64,000 nt of DNA. Origin: a virus. Below the pieces are notes generated by a model. It did not search any database. It was not told where the DNA came from and saw only the letters and a program-made list of their open reading frames with translations. The position numbers and the translations under genes are program-made. The stretch is taken from IMG/VR virus record IMGVR_UViG_3300007609_001696, positions 1-64,000 of that record; one strand, 5' to 3'. Below are positions 33,773-41,929 of the stretch, in pieces. Position 1 is the first letter of the stretch. Each line of letters opens with the position of its first letter.

Positions 33773-34711
33773 TTATTTCTCCGTGTTTCTTTGAATTTTT
33801 GCAAGAGTCTGTCCTGCTCGATTGTGCTCCAGTTTGCCGGGCTTTTGTATAATAGCATAACTAAAATTAGGATAATGATCTACAAGTTCAATTATACTGA
33901 ATCCTAATCCATCTGTCAAGGATTTTAGCCTGGTTTTGGTCATGTAGCACTTGAGATTTTGTTCTGCCAAGATACAACTTCCCTGTATCTCGCAATTGTT
34001 GTAGCTGAACGCCATGACGCCGCCCGGTCTCAGCAATTGGTAAAATGTTTTGAACAACTCCACCTGTACACTGTATGGCTTGAATTCAAAGTAGTTTAAC
34101 GCAAAGATAAAGCCAAATTGTTGTTGCGGCAGAATTGAGAAGTCATCGTTGTTGATCACATATGGCCGCATGCGTCTTTGATATTTTTCGTTGAATCTAT
34201 CCATCACTTCGTCCAGCAGTTCTTGATGCCGGTCTACTATGTACAAAGGGTCGCATCCTACCAAGTGCCGGGTCCACTCCTCCATACACGGATTAAGCTG
34301 AAGTCCAGGATAGGTCCAGTCTACATATGGTTTTATTTTTGCAGACAATTCTTTGGTGTACAGATCTGTGCCATACTGACTATTTTGATATCTAGTTTCG
34401 TCGGCATCGCCACTTTGGTAGTATTTTTCGTATGTGCGGTAACTGTCAATGAGATAGTCTTTTTCCAATTCTTTGATAAGATCGTCAAAGTCGTCGAGCA
34501 CATTTTTGCTGTAGTTTCTTATGTTAAAGTAGCTTTGCTCAATGTTTTTTAACTCTTGCTCTATATGATTCACAGAGATATTTAGACCTGGATTTTTAGA
34601 GGTGTGTAATTTTCTACTCAACCCATTGGCCATTTTGCGAATTTGACTCCAGTTTATATCTAAAAAGTCATCTCTTGCACTGATAATTTTGCTTAATTTA
34701 CGTTCTGCCAT
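33773..34711 (-). CDS. Class I SAM-dependent methyltransferase-like protein
   Basis: The second half has a Rossmann-like MTase pattern: GCDPLYIVDRHQELLDEV (motif I-like, with Asp), FSILPQQQFGFIFALNYFEF and LLRPGGVMAFSYNNCE (motif IV/V-like). The N-terminal 120 residues are helical (about 40-110 coiled). Start at 34711 follows the polymerase stop directly; it sits between the polymerase and clamp genes. It may methylate DNA, a protein or a small molecule. Confidence 0.68.
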   Translation of the reverse strand: MAERKLSKIISARDDFLDINWSQIRKMANGLSRKLHTSKNPGLNISVNHIEQELKNIEQSYFNIRNYSKNVLDDFDDLIKELEKDYLIDSYRTYEKYYQSGDADETRYQNSQYGTDLYTKELSAKIKPYVDWTYPGLQLNPCMEEWTRHLVGCDPLYIVDRHQELLDEVMDRFNEKYQRRMRPYVINNDDFSILPQQQFGFIFALNYFEFKPYSVQVELFKTFYQLLRPGGVMAFSYNNCEIQGSCILAEQNLKCYMTKTRLKSLTDGLGFSIIELVDHYPNFSYAIIQKPGKLEHNRAGQTLAKIQRNTEK

Positions 34712-34712
34712 A

Positions 34713-35696
34713 TTAAAACTCAAACAAACTGTCAAAAGTTGTGCTAGTATCGGTCTTTTCTTTGAGATCCCAATCTAGTTCGCCTAATAGATTGTTGACT
34801 TTTGCATCAACAATTGTTTCTGTCATTAGGTCGTCATCAAACGGTAATTCTTTAAACCAATTTGGAATATGTAATTCGTCAATTGGGTATGCTACACTGG
34901 TATAGCCCATGGGATTGTGTTTGAGCTTGCACACAATTGTTTTTTGCCCATCCATTATTTCCATGGAATATTTGTCTCCGTTCATTTCACGCAGACTATT
35001 CCAATTGAGTGCTGCTCTGACGTGGCCCGGCATGTTCACTTTGCCTTTTCTTGCTAATTCATTGCGAAACTTGGTCAAGTTGTTTACACGTTTGGGTGTG
35101 CCTTTTTCCCAACTGGGCATTTGTTTAAATTCCAGTTTAAAGTCACGGATTCGCTCTGTAACATAATCTTCACCTAGATCCATCAGTGTATCCAACAAAA
35201 TACTGCTGAGAAAGTCTTGCATAAACTTTGGTGTGTCCGACCTTTTTAGGTCAAGGCCCATTGCTTTTACCTTGCCTGGCTTTCCGTCTATGTCTTTGCG
35301 CTCGCCTTCGTCATCATAAACCAGTAATGCATAGCGTTTCTTAGTGATAAACAATCCGCTTTCGGCCACAGCTTCTCGTCCACACTGCACAATTTCACCG
35401 TACTTTCTTGGACAAGCAAATGCACGTTTCATGAAGTCAGGAAAGCTCGCAGACACTTGTTCGCCAATTTGATCATACAATTGTACTACTGTGTCTTTGT
35501 CCCAGGTCATGGTGCCTGATTCAACTTCCTTGCGCACAGCCGGCCATGCACTAAAATAGCAGGAATCTGTGTTGTGTAAAAGAATATCATTGCCAAAAAA
35601 GAATGGATCGCCATCAGCAATACTTATATCGTAAACATAATCATCGTCGGTGTTAACAAGCTCTACAGATTTTACTCGTTCTCTGATAGTATCCAT
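34713..35696 (-). CDS. DNA polymerase B, C-terminal part preceded by IntC
   Basis: The ORF first encodes a C-terminal split-intein half (about 42 aa), ending ...FFFGNDILLHN. The C-extein then starts Thr-Asp-Ser (TDSCYFSAW), which restores the polymerase YGDTDS motif C when joined to the N-terminal half. After the motif the sequence has MKRAFACPRKYGEIV, ITKKRYALLVYD, KAMGLDLKRSDTPKFMQDFL and other features of the thumb/palm. I chose the ATG at 35696 as it lies 8 nt behind AAAGGA; an ATG at 35705 is also in frame. Without splicing this half would not be an active polymerase. Confidence 0.9.
   Translation of the reverse strand: MDTIRERVKSVELVNTDDDYVYDISIADGDPFFFGNDILLHNTDSCYFSAWPAVRKEVESGTMTWDKDTVVQLYDQIGEQVSASFPDFMKRAFACPRKYGEIVQCGREAVAESGLFITKKRYALLVYDDEGERKDIDGKPGKVKAMGLDLKRSDTPKFMQDFLSSILLDTLMDLGEDYVTERIRDFKLEFKQMPSWEKGTPKRVNNLTKFRNELARKGKVNMPGHVRAALNWNSLREMNGDKYSMEIMDGQKTIVCKLKHNPMGYTSVAYPIDELHIPNWFKELPFDDDLMTETIVDAKVNNLLGELDWDLKEKTDTSTTFDSLFEF
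35571..35696 (-). other. Split intein C-terminal half (IntC)
   Basis: Encodes the last intein residues with blocks F and G: VYDISIADGDPFFFGNDILLHN is the typical V-x-D-I ... F-x-x-N-x-I-x-x-HN pattern (within 35571-35636), ending His-Asn. The next residue is Thr (+1) of the C-extein. It is the partner of the IntN at 36657-37028. Confidence 0.9.
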
Positions 35697-36628
35697 TTTT
35701 TGCATTCCTTTAAAATTTTATTGGGATTTTCTAAAAATTCACTTTCCCAAATAACTAAACATTTAATATTTCTTTCAGACAGTAAAAGTTTTATTTTTTG
35801 ACTATCTTCTTTCCATATATCACTGGCAACCTTGTTAACAACAGAATGGTAATAATTTTCAACAAAAAATTTAGGATTGCAGTGCCAGTAATCTCCATTA
35901 TATTCAATTGCTTTGTTGTTGTGCACTATATCATAAAAATTAGCTTTGTTATGGCCGTAGACGCAGTACTGTTTTGTATTGCACGAATAGTCTAAGCTAA
36001 ATCCTAAATATTTTTCTAATTCATCTACAAAAAATTTTTCTGTATTGCTAACATAATTTGTAGTATGTACTCTTTCCTGCAATATTATTACTGCCGTTTC
36101 TGTATCGCAATTATATCTTTTACAAATATTTTCTATAGAGTGTGATTTTTCTTTGCAGATTTCTTTATATTTTTTTGTACCTTGTTCTTTGCCATACTTT
36201 TCTACAAAATAATCTATGGTATTTGTGTATGCTTGTCGCTCGCAATAGTTTTGCCAGCGTATTGTGCCTTCCGCTTCTCCGTGTTTTTTGATTAGATTTT
36301 TCAGTGTAACTGCTCTACTTTTGTTAAAGTCTTCAAAATCTTTATCTGTCCAGCCGTATTTTTCTTTTTTATATTCATAAGAATTAGAATATGCCTGTTT
36401 TTGTTTATATGCCTGCCACCGCAGTTTTCCTTCTTCGACTCCGTGTTTTTTAATTAGATTAGATTCAGTGACGGCTGTATTTTTTGCTAAAGCGTCATCT
36501 ACAAGTTTTGCTTCCGGATAAACTTTTTTGTATTCTCTACCGTTTGCGAATCGTCCTGTGCAATTATATTTGAAATGTGTCCATTGCAATCTTGGGGCTT
36601 CAAAGCCGCATTCTAAACATTTAGGCAT
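35672..36628 (-). CDS. Free-standing Vsr-like homing endonuclease
   Basis: The N terminus has a Cys-x2-Cys zinc-like motif (PKCLECGFEAPRLQW) followed by three repeated motifs with LIKKHG...G..RWQ (about residues 60-140). These resemble DNA-binding repeats of phage homing endonucleases. The C-terminal 110 residues contain a catalytic core KAIEYNGDYWHCNP...WKEDSQKIKLLLSERNIKCLVIWESEF, the pattern of Vsr-like (EDxHD) endonucleases of split-intein loci. The gene lies between the two polymerase halves, so it presumably spreads the intein. Its stop overlaps the IntC gene. Confidence 0.85.
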   Translation of the reverse strand: MPKCLECGFEAPRLQWTHFKYNCTGRFANGREYKKVYPEAKLVDDALAKNTAVTESNLIKKHGVEEGKLRWQAYKQKQAYSNSYEYKKEKYGWTDKDFEDFNKSRAVTLKNLIKKHGEAEGTIRWQNYCERQAYTNTIDYFVEKYGKEQGTKKYKEICKEKSHSIENICKRYNCDTETAVIILQERVHTTNYVSNTEKFFVDELEKYLGFSLDYSCNTKQYCVYGHNKANFYDIVHNNKAIEYNGDYWHCNPKFFVENYYHSVVNKVASDIWKEDSQKIKLLLSERNIKCLVIWESEFLENPNKILKECKKWILSENE

Positions 36629-36653
36629 ATGGCGATACTCCTGTTGTCATAAA

Positions 36654-38822
36654 CTATTTATCGCCTAGGACGGTAATTAATAAATCATTTGGTTGCAATT
36701 CAGTTGGTTTAACTTCACATGTAAAACCATCTCTGTCCACAATTAGACTATGATCTTCTGTTACGATAATTTGCTTTCCAGATTCGCTTGTAACTTTATA
36801 TTTTTTCTTTAAAGTTGAATGACGCATAACATACGAAATATTATAAAAGGAAGCCTGATCCTCATAACTATTGTAACCTAACACTTTATGATCATTGTTT
36901 TTAGAAGTAGGAATCGCGTATTCTTTGTTGTTATCTTGAATAACCCTATATTCGATGTTATTAAAAAGTTCTTCGATACTAATTTTGTTGCCGTTTGACA
37001 AAGTTATTAAAGTATTGCCAGTTACACTATCGCCATATATAACTGCATCGCCAACGTGATTGTATTCACCTACAATCAGTTCATTTGCATATGCATCCAT
37101 GTGCTTGGCAATTTGTCTGCCAGTGAGTGTAGTTGATTGACCAATGCGCTTATCAAAGAATCTACAACCAGGGTTAAGAATAGCACCATACAAACTGTTC
37201 AAGTTAATTTTCTTGACCAGCTGTCTCTTATCCCAAAACTCTCTGTCTTCTGGTGTTTGTGCGTCTTTCTTTTTCTTCTGCAACTCCTTGCGTTCTGCAT
37301 ACCAACGTTCTAGCAGCCCAGGCACAACACCTTGTATATCGTAGCGGAAGATAGTGCCATTTGCACTCAACACCCATGGTTCACTGCTGAGATAGATTAG
37401 TTTATAAATCTCTGCGCCTGTTAGTGTGTCCGATTCGCCGTTTTCCCAGTCTACTGTGATAGGATGAGTGGTGTCTTGTGACATAACATATCCGTATTCT
37501 CTACTGCCAAACTCCCCCTCCCAGGCCTCAGCAAAGCTCTTTTTCTTGGCCATTCTTGACTCAACCATTTCTTCTGTGTAGTCCTGTCGGAGCTGACCAA
37601 GAATGGTTTCGGGTGCCATGTTAAGAGCACGAATCACACTAGGATATAGACTGTTCAAGTCAATACTGCCAATCCATTTGTGCATGCCTTTTTTGGGATA
37701 TGCAACATAAGCACCAGCTGCGGCAGTATTTTCGCCGTGATCCTTGCGATTGGGCACCACCATGCCGCGTTCGTGTGCCTCGTTGATAATGGCTTGTTCA
37801 GTAACAGCAACTGCTCCCATGGTTGTTTGTAGCAACACTGTGTTGGCATGGGCTAGTTCATTTGCAAGGGCTAGAAATTTAAGTTTTTTGTCTAGCTTTC
37901 CTAGTAGAGCAGTATCTTGTCTGTTGTAGTCGATAAACTTTTCAAAATCGTGATTGTACAATTGATCAAGTGTACCTTCATAAGCAACTTTCTTTTCACT
38001 TAGTTCGTGCTCGCCTATGGCATCAAGGCTATAGCTGTGTCGTTCTTCGTAGGTGTATTTTCTGTACAGTTGCATATAGTCCATGTGCACTCTGCCTACT
38101 AGATCAAATGTTTCATTTTCAGCACCATATCTTTCAAAAGTGCGTTTTTTAGGAAACTGATTCCACAAACAAAACTGCCGAGTGTACTCCTTGCCCAGCA
38201 CTTTGGTAATGCGATTCACTGTGTACGGAATATCATATCCTTCGCTGTTCCACCCACTTAGCACATCAGCATCTTCGATCAGTGCTAAAAAAGTTTCCAG
38301 CATGTCTTCTTCGCGGTCAAACATAAAAGTATTGCCAAATTTCTCGGCAATCTGCTGTGCTTCTTGTGCATCTACAGTTTTTGGCGGAATAGCAAGAGTT
38401 ACCAATTGATCTAGCCAGTCTAGATAGACTGTAATAGCTGTGATTTTGTTGAAAGGATCACTGGGCGGCGAAAAGCCTTTGGTGGTATCAAAGTCAGCCT
38501 CAATATCAAAAAAAGCTGTTTGAAGTTCAGGGGCATCGTGGTTATAGTAATTGTTGGCAAGACATCTAAACACTGGATTGATATCACTCTCAAACAGTGC
38601 TTTTTGCCCATGAATTTTCAGTTCTTTGCGAAATTCTTTTTGTGATTTACAACGAACTTGTGTTACGGGATCTCCGTAGATACTGCGATGTTTGCCTTTG
38701 GGATCTGCATAGTAGAAAGTAAATTCTACTGGGTATTCACGAAACTCTCGTTGACCGCGAATGCGTTCCACAATGTGAATAGTGTCTCGATCTCTGTCAA
38801 ACAGAGCGTCAACATATGACAT
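36654..38822 (-). CDS. DNA polymerase B, N-terminal part fused to IntN
   Basis: The N-terminal 598 residues are a family-B polymerase: exonuclease motif FFDIEADFDTT near residue 105, then DVLSGWNSEGYDIPY, FIDYNRQDT, then the polymerase motif A SIDLNSLYPSVIRALNMAP (about 385) and motif B KINLNSLYGAIL. The ORF reaches AVIYGD and then continues into a 124-aa intein N-half. The rest of motif C is on the other gene (34713-35696). Spliced product length would be about 883 aa, close to T4 gp43 (898). Three tandem AT-rich repeats lie upstream. Confidence 0.93.
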   Translation of the reverse strand: MSYVDALFDRDRDTIHIVERIRGQREFREYPVEFTFYYADPKGKHRSIYGDPVTQVRCKSQKEFRKELKIHGQKALFESDINPVFRCLANNYYNHDAPELQTAFFDIEADFDTTKGFSPPSDPFNKITAITVYLDWLDQLVTLAIPPKTVDAQEAQQIAEKFGNTFMFDREEDMLETFLALIEDADVLSGWNSEGYDIPYTVNRITKVLGKEYTRQFCLWNQFPKKRTFERYGAENETFDLVGRVHMDYMQLYRKYTYEERHSYSLDAIGEHELSEKKVAYEGTLDQLYNHDFEKFIDYNRQDTALLGKLDKKLKFLALANELAHANTVLLQTTMGAVAVTEQAIINEAHERGMVVPNRKDHGENTAAAGAYVAYPKKGMHKWIGSIDLNSLYPSVIRALNMAPETILGQLRQDYTEEMVESRMAKKKSFAEAWEGEFGSREYGYVMSQDTTHPITVDWENGESDTLTGAEIYKLIYLSSEPWVLSANGTIFRYDIQGVVPGLLERWYAERKELQKKKKDAQTPEDREFWDKRQLVKKINLNSLYGAILNPGCRFFDKRIGQSTTLTGRQIAKHMDAYANELIVGEYNHVGDAVIYGDSVTGNTLITLSNGNKISIEELFNNIEYRVIQDNNKEYAIPTSKNNDHKVLGYNSYEDQASFYNISYVMRHSTLKKKYKVTSESGKQIIVTEDHSLIVDRDGFTCEVKPTELQPNDLLITVLGDK
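36655..36662 (-). promoter_or_regulatory. Late promoter-like octamer GATAAATA
   Basis: Minus-strand GATAAATA formed by the end of the IntN gene; the endonuclease ATG (36628) lies 26 nt downstream with AGGAGT between. It could give late expression of the endonuclease. Confidence 0.5.
36657..37028 (-). other. Split intein N-terminal half (IntN)
   Basis: Begins with Ser at 37028 (block A, SVTGNTLITLSNG), and has block B (GKQIIVTEDHSLIVD, with T-x-x-H). It ends with a stop codon after ...LLITVLGDK. The intein is inserted in the polymerase motif C between Asp of YGD and Thr of TDS. It does not carry an endonuclease domain; that function is on the separate gene 35672-36628. Confidence 0.92.
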
Positions 38823-38892
38823 TTATTTCTCCTGCTGTTTATGGCCAAGCTACCTTTCTTCATGCCTAGGGGCGGCGAACCTTGTTACACTA

Positions 38893-38932
38893 ATATATAG
38901 CACAAATATATAGCACAAATATAATGTCACAA
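38893..38932 (-). promoter_or_regulatory. Three tandem 13-bp repeats before DNA polymerase
   Basis: Two perfect and one divergent copy of TTGTGCTATATAT (minus strand) lie 70-110 bp before the polymerase start. They could be overlapping promoters (TTGTGA, 16 bp, TATATT), an iteron-like site, or a regulatory binding array. No clear single -35/-10 stands out. Confidence 0.55.
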
Positions 38933-39154
38933 AATATTTAATAATGTTAGTACCAATCCTGCTGTGCTCATCACTAGATTGGTGGCAATCATAGCACCAT
39001 CACGCCACATAAAACTGACAATCAGCCATACATAGCCCCCTGCGGCTAGAATCAACGGACCAGCTGGGTACATGTCTGGAAAGCCGGCATTAACTACAGT
39101 GCCTAAGATTAGAGTTGTTGTGGCAATCCACTTTAGAATTGAATCCAACTTCAT
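38927..39154 (-). CDS. Small membrane protein, 75 aa
   Basis: Three hydrophobic stretches (LKWIATTTLILGTVVNA, LILAAGGYVWLIVSF, IATNLVMSTAGLVLTLLNIL) suggest three helices with short loops. No family recognised. Its end overlaps the tandem repeats before the polymerase. It overlaps the upstream gene by 4 bp. Confidence 0.68.
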   Translation of the reverse strand: MKLDSILKWIATTTLILGTVVNAGFPDMYPAGPLILAAGGYVWLIVSFMWRDGAMIATNLVMSTAGLVLTLLNIL

Positions 39155-39504
39155 TTTATCAAATAATACTCTGTTTGTTGCTGATCTGTGAGCGTAGCGT
39201 ACACTTCTACCATAGGATTAAACATACTCATTTTGGTTACTATACGTGTGTTCAAAGAAATTTTATTGTCAAGAATCCAACAACCAATACGATTGTGTTC
39301 TAACCAGTCGGCTATTACCATGTTTGCAATAAGATCGGGCTCGTCTGTGTCGCCTATCTTGAATTCATATACAAGGACGTTTTTACCACCAGCTGACGGC
39401 TCGCCCAAATCCAAATATGTTGACAAAGCAAAAATATCCTGTAAGTACCATAGGCCACAGTAGTTGCCTACGATAGTAAGCATAACATCCAGTGAGTGCA
39501 CCAA
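39151..39504 (-). CDS. Hypothetical protein, 117 aa (start uncertain)
   Basis: The C-terminal 80 residues look conserved-like (VYEFKIGDTDEPDLIANMVIADWLEHNRIGCW then MSMFNPMVEVYATLTDQQ; segment about 45-110). The first 45 residues overlap the membrane gene upstream by 122 bp in another frame, so the real start is probably further in, perhaps a TTG, or the gene has a frameshift. Function unknown. Confidence 0.6.
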   Translation of the reverse strand: MVHSLDVMLTIVGNYCGLWYLQDIFALSTYLDLGEPSAGGKNVLVYEFKIGDTDEPDLIANMVIADWLEHNRIGCWILDNKISLNTRIVTKMSMFNPMVEVYATLTDQQQTEYYLIK

Positions 39505-39667
39505 TTAAAAATCCTGGATATACAAATCTCATGTCAGGATCATATGCATAAAGTGCAAGGTACATACTAGCACTCACTGTAAAAACAAAACTTACTATTT
39601 CGTTGTAAAAAGCAATTCTGTCACTGCGGTAGCTGTTGATCCAAAATTGCTTGACGTTTTCGATCAC
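39383..39667 (-). CDS. Small membrane protein, 94 aa
   Basis: Two to three hydrophobic segments (FYNEIVSFVFTVSASMYLA, YPGFLIGALTGCYAY, LWPMVLTGYFCFVNIFGFG), so probably an inner-membrane protein. It overlaps the DsbA-like gene's stop by 4 bp. No family recognised. Confidence 0.68.
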   Translation of the reverse strand: MIENVKQFWINSYRSDRIAFYNEIVSFVFTVSASMYLALYAYDPDMRFVYPGFLIGALTGCYAYYRRQLLWPMVLTGYFCFVNIFGFGRAVSWW

Positions 39668-39927
39668 TGTAGTTTGCCAGTGGTATCAAGAATGGTCTCT
39701 AGTAAATCATATTCTTCGCTGTGTTGCCCAAAGTTTCCCTTGTGAGCCACACGAATGGCTTTTTTTAGCACACTTGGCTTGATTTCCATTTCTTCTGCAA
39801 TTGCTTTGATGGTGTCGTTTAAACCTTCGTTGAGCATGTCGACTTCTTGCATCACGTTCATGCCTTCGTTGATAATTTGTACAAGTTTTTGCACTTCTGC
39901 CGGGTTGAATACTTTTCCTGAACTCAT
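39664..39927 (-). CDS. DsbA-like dsDNA-binding protein, 87 aa
   Basis: Entirely helical, with NEGLNDTIKAIAEEMEIKPSVLKKAIRVAHKGNF, a pattern resembling T4 DsbA, a small dsDNA-binding protein that acts at late promoters (segment within residues 35-70). The assignment is tentative and rests on this region only. It has its own TTGACA promoter. Confidence 0.5.
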   Translation of the reverse strand: MSSGKVFNPAEVQKLVQIINEGMNVMQEVDMLNEGLNDTIKAIAEEMEIKPSVLKKAIRVAHKGNFGQHSEEYDLLETILDTTGKLQ

Positions 39928-39953
39928 AGAGACCTCTTGTTATATCTAATGTT

Positions 39954-39982
39954 ATTGTATAGGATCAAAGATAGTTTGTCAA
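39954..39982 (-). promoter_or_regulatory. Sigma70-like promoter of the DsbA-like gene
   Basis: TTGACA (39982-39977) and TACAAT (39959-39954) on the minus strand with a 17-bp spacer, 27 nt before the start at 39927. The -35 box is perfect. Confidence 0.65.
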
Positions 39983-41023
39983 TTAATTTTTTGGATTAAA
40001 TTGGAACAACATTTCCTGTGGCTTGTCTGTGGTAATAATGGCTGGATTTTTACGAAAAACCTGTATCTGTTCCAAGTCATCTGCATTCTTGATTACACCC
40101 ATGGCATTGTCTGCAAAACTAATGGCTGCTAGAACCTGCCATTCGCCGCCCATGTCTGAGTTTTTATACCAGTCAAAGTTGTCTTTGATGTAGGCTTTGC
40201 GAACAAGATTTGGATCTGCATTGTTTTTGGAAAATTCTTGAATGCTTCTGCTAGCAGAGTTTCCAAAAATTTCACCAAACACTGCTTCACCTATCTCCTT
40301 GCGATCAGCAGGAGTAATACCTTCTACTGAATTTACCAGTTGAACAAATGTTTCAACATTCATGCTTTTTTGTTTGTTGAGAAATTCGGCCACAGGTGCA
40401 GCCAACTTTTCAAACCCTGATAGTATCTGTACCATGCGACTTCTACTGGGCAGTTGTCCAGTTTCGCCAAATCGGCCGCCGCCGCCGCCTTTCTTTTCGC
40501 TGGTGGCTGCTTTGACTTCAACAGGTGTATCTCCAACTGTTACATCGCCTTTGCCTTGTATGCTGATGTCCGAACTTAGAATAGCAAGTGCATGTTCCGC
40601 AGGCCCTTTCATTTTTTGCCCAACACCATAGCTTTTCAGATGTTCAAACACAGCTCTGTTAATTGGGTCGCCATAGGTCAATTGGTCGATGGTATAGCTG
40701 CCTGGAGTAATTAGCAGTTTGGCATTGATTACACGGTTGTTTTCTAGGTTTTCCAAGAATTTTAACTTTTGCGGATAGCTGAGATTAGAATCTGCAATCT
40801 TTGCTGCAATACGACGAATTTCTGCGACTGCATACTCGTCTTTGAGCACTTCTGGCAATACCTCGCCGAATCGACTGGTTATGTTGTTTTTGTTCAATAC
40901 TGTATAGATTTTATCCAGCAAGTCTCTGTCTTGTTCGGCCTGCAGGCGCTTGACAATCAACTGCTTTAGTTCTTTGTCTGCAATTTCTTCTTGGTATTCT
41001 CGGACAATTTGTGTAATTTTCAT
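39983..41023 (-). CDS. Putative packaged PD-(D/E)XK nuclease, 346 aa
   Basis: The N terminus MKITQIVRE resembles a T4 capsid-targeting sequence (compare MKTYQEFIAE). Residues 140-175 contain E143 (GPAEHALAI), D160 (GKGDVTVGD) and E169-V-K171 (PVEVKAA), the pattern of PD-(D/E)XK nucleases. It is followed by a Gly-rich loop (KKGGGGGRFGETG). The rest is helical. Late octamer ACTAAATA lies 4 nt before the ATG. I infer that the nuclease could be carried in the virion; neither targeting nor nuclease action is shown. Confidence 0.62.
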   Translation of the reverse strand: MKITQIVREYQEEIADKELKQLIVKRLQAEQDRDLLDKIYTVLNKNNITSRFGEVLPEVLKDEYAVAEIRRIAAKIADSNLSYPQKLKFLENLENNRVINAKLLITPGSYTIDQLTYGDPINRAVFEHLKSYGVGQKMKGPAEHALAILSSDISIQGKGDVTVGDTPVEVKAATSEKKGGGGGRFGETGQLPSRSRMVQILSGFEKLAAPVAEFLNKQKSMNVETFVQLVNSVEGITPADRKEIGEAVFGEIFGNSASRSIQEFSKNNADPNLVRKAYIKDNFDWYKNSDMGGEWQVLAAISFADNAMGVIKNADDLEQIQVFRKNPAIITTDKPQEMLFQFNPKN

Positions 41024-41027
41024 ATTG

Positions 41028-41035
41028 TATTTAGT
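41028..41035 (-). promoter_or_regulatory. Late promoter octamer ACTAAATA
   Basis: Minus strand, 4 nt before the ATG of the putative nuclease gene. It overlaps the stop codon of the gene upstream. Confidence 0.55.
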
Positions 41036-41324
41036 TGATGATTTTTTCTATTATCAACAGCACTAAGTCGTCTGTGCCTTTGATTATTCTATGGTGCGTG
41101 CCGCTGTCAATTAGGTATATTTTGTTGTGTACAAACGGTTCAGGCAATTGGTTATCGTACTGCAATTGCCAATTGTTACCTTTGATTACTTGCACTGTTC
41201 TATCAAACTGATCTGTATGCCATTCCAGCCGATCTTCGTTGACGTCTTTGTCAAACACTCTAACAAATATTCTTTTGCTAGATGTTTGCCAAGCAACAGT
41301 GTCTGTGTAAGGTGTTACCACCAA
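41031..41324 (-). CDS. Small cupin-like protein, 97 aa
   Basis: Beta-rich with RLEWHTDQFDRTVQVIKG and a later GTHHRIIKGTDDLV, giving His residues placed as in small cupins. It overlaps the upstream gene by 10 bp. Function unknown. Confidence 0.62.
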   Translation of the reverse strand: MVVTPYTDTVAWQTSSKRIFVRVFDKDVNEDRLEWHTDQFDRTVQVIKGNNWQLQYDNQLPEPFVHNKIYLIDSGTHHRIIKGTDDLVLLIIEKIIN

Positions 41325-41911
41325 CGACCTCCGCCTTTGAGCCCCAAAGACTTGGCATATCGTGGCAATCTACAAGCCCAGTAGCCTGCTTTGGTTTTGT
41401 CTTTTTTCTTTTCGCAGTTGTGTCTGGCTGCAAAGCTTTTACGAGCTTCTGGATCTTGTAATTTAACAGAGAGATTGCCACCGCCACCTTCTGCACCAAA
41501 TTCTACTTTGTTAACATTGCCTGATTTGGGATTTTTAACATACACGTAGAATTTTTTACTGCCGCCGCGTTTGGGTTTGTTGAGCTCTACATCTCTGCCT
41601 TGATATTCAGCTTCTTTGATCACATGTTCATGTTCTTCGATTGGAAAGTCTAATGGTACATCGCCGACACCCTCTACAAATGCCCATTCGCCAATGTCTG
41701 TGTGTTCTATCAGTTCACGATCGAACCAGTGATTCAATTCTAATTCACCGTTGTTGTACTGTTGTCGTGCTTCGCGAAACAGTTCAAAATATGCGTCACT
41801 GCCCATGCGAAACATGTTTTCATGCAGATATACGCTGTTGTCAATGTGGAAATCAAGTGCTTCGCGAGCACGTGACTCGCGAGGCTTGTTGTTTAAATTT
41901 TTTGCTTTCAT
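41315..41911 (-). CDS. Conserved phage protein with Lys/Cys-rich C-terminal domain, 198 aa
   Basis: The N-terminal half is helical and acidic. The C terminus holds YVYVKNPKSGNVNKVEFG, then RKSFAARHNCEKKKDKTK and AGYWACRLPRYAKSLGL. From memory, this conserved block occurs in many T4-like marine phage proteins. A late octamer lies exactly 5 nt before the ATG. Its neighbours share the basic, two-Cys C-terminal style. Possible role inside the capsid or on DNA. Confidence 0.75.
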   Translation of the reverse strand: MKAKNLNNKPRESRAREALDFHIDNSVYLHENMFRMGSDAYFELFREARQQYNNGELELNHWFDRELIEHTDIGEWAFVEGVGDVPLDFPIEEHEHVIKEAEYQGRDVELNKPKRGGSKKFYVYVKNPKSGNVNKVEFGAEGGGGNLSVKLQDPEARKSFAARHNCEKKKDKTKAGYWACRLPRYAKSLGLKGGGRWW

Positions 41912-41916
41912 GCAAG

Positions 41917-41924
41917 TATTTAGT
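41917..41924 (-). promoter_or_regulatory. Late promoter octamer ACTAAATA, leaderless position
   Basis: Followed by CTTGC and then ATG. By T4 geometry (octamer at -13 to -6) transcription would begin at the A of the start codon (41911). Confidence 0.6.
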
Positions 41925-41929
41925 TGTGT

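Noticed and set aside
36654-37028. IntN tail as a frameshift of the polymerase
   Set aside because: Blocks A and B of an intein are intact and a matching IntC is present, so it is a split intein, not a sequencing error.
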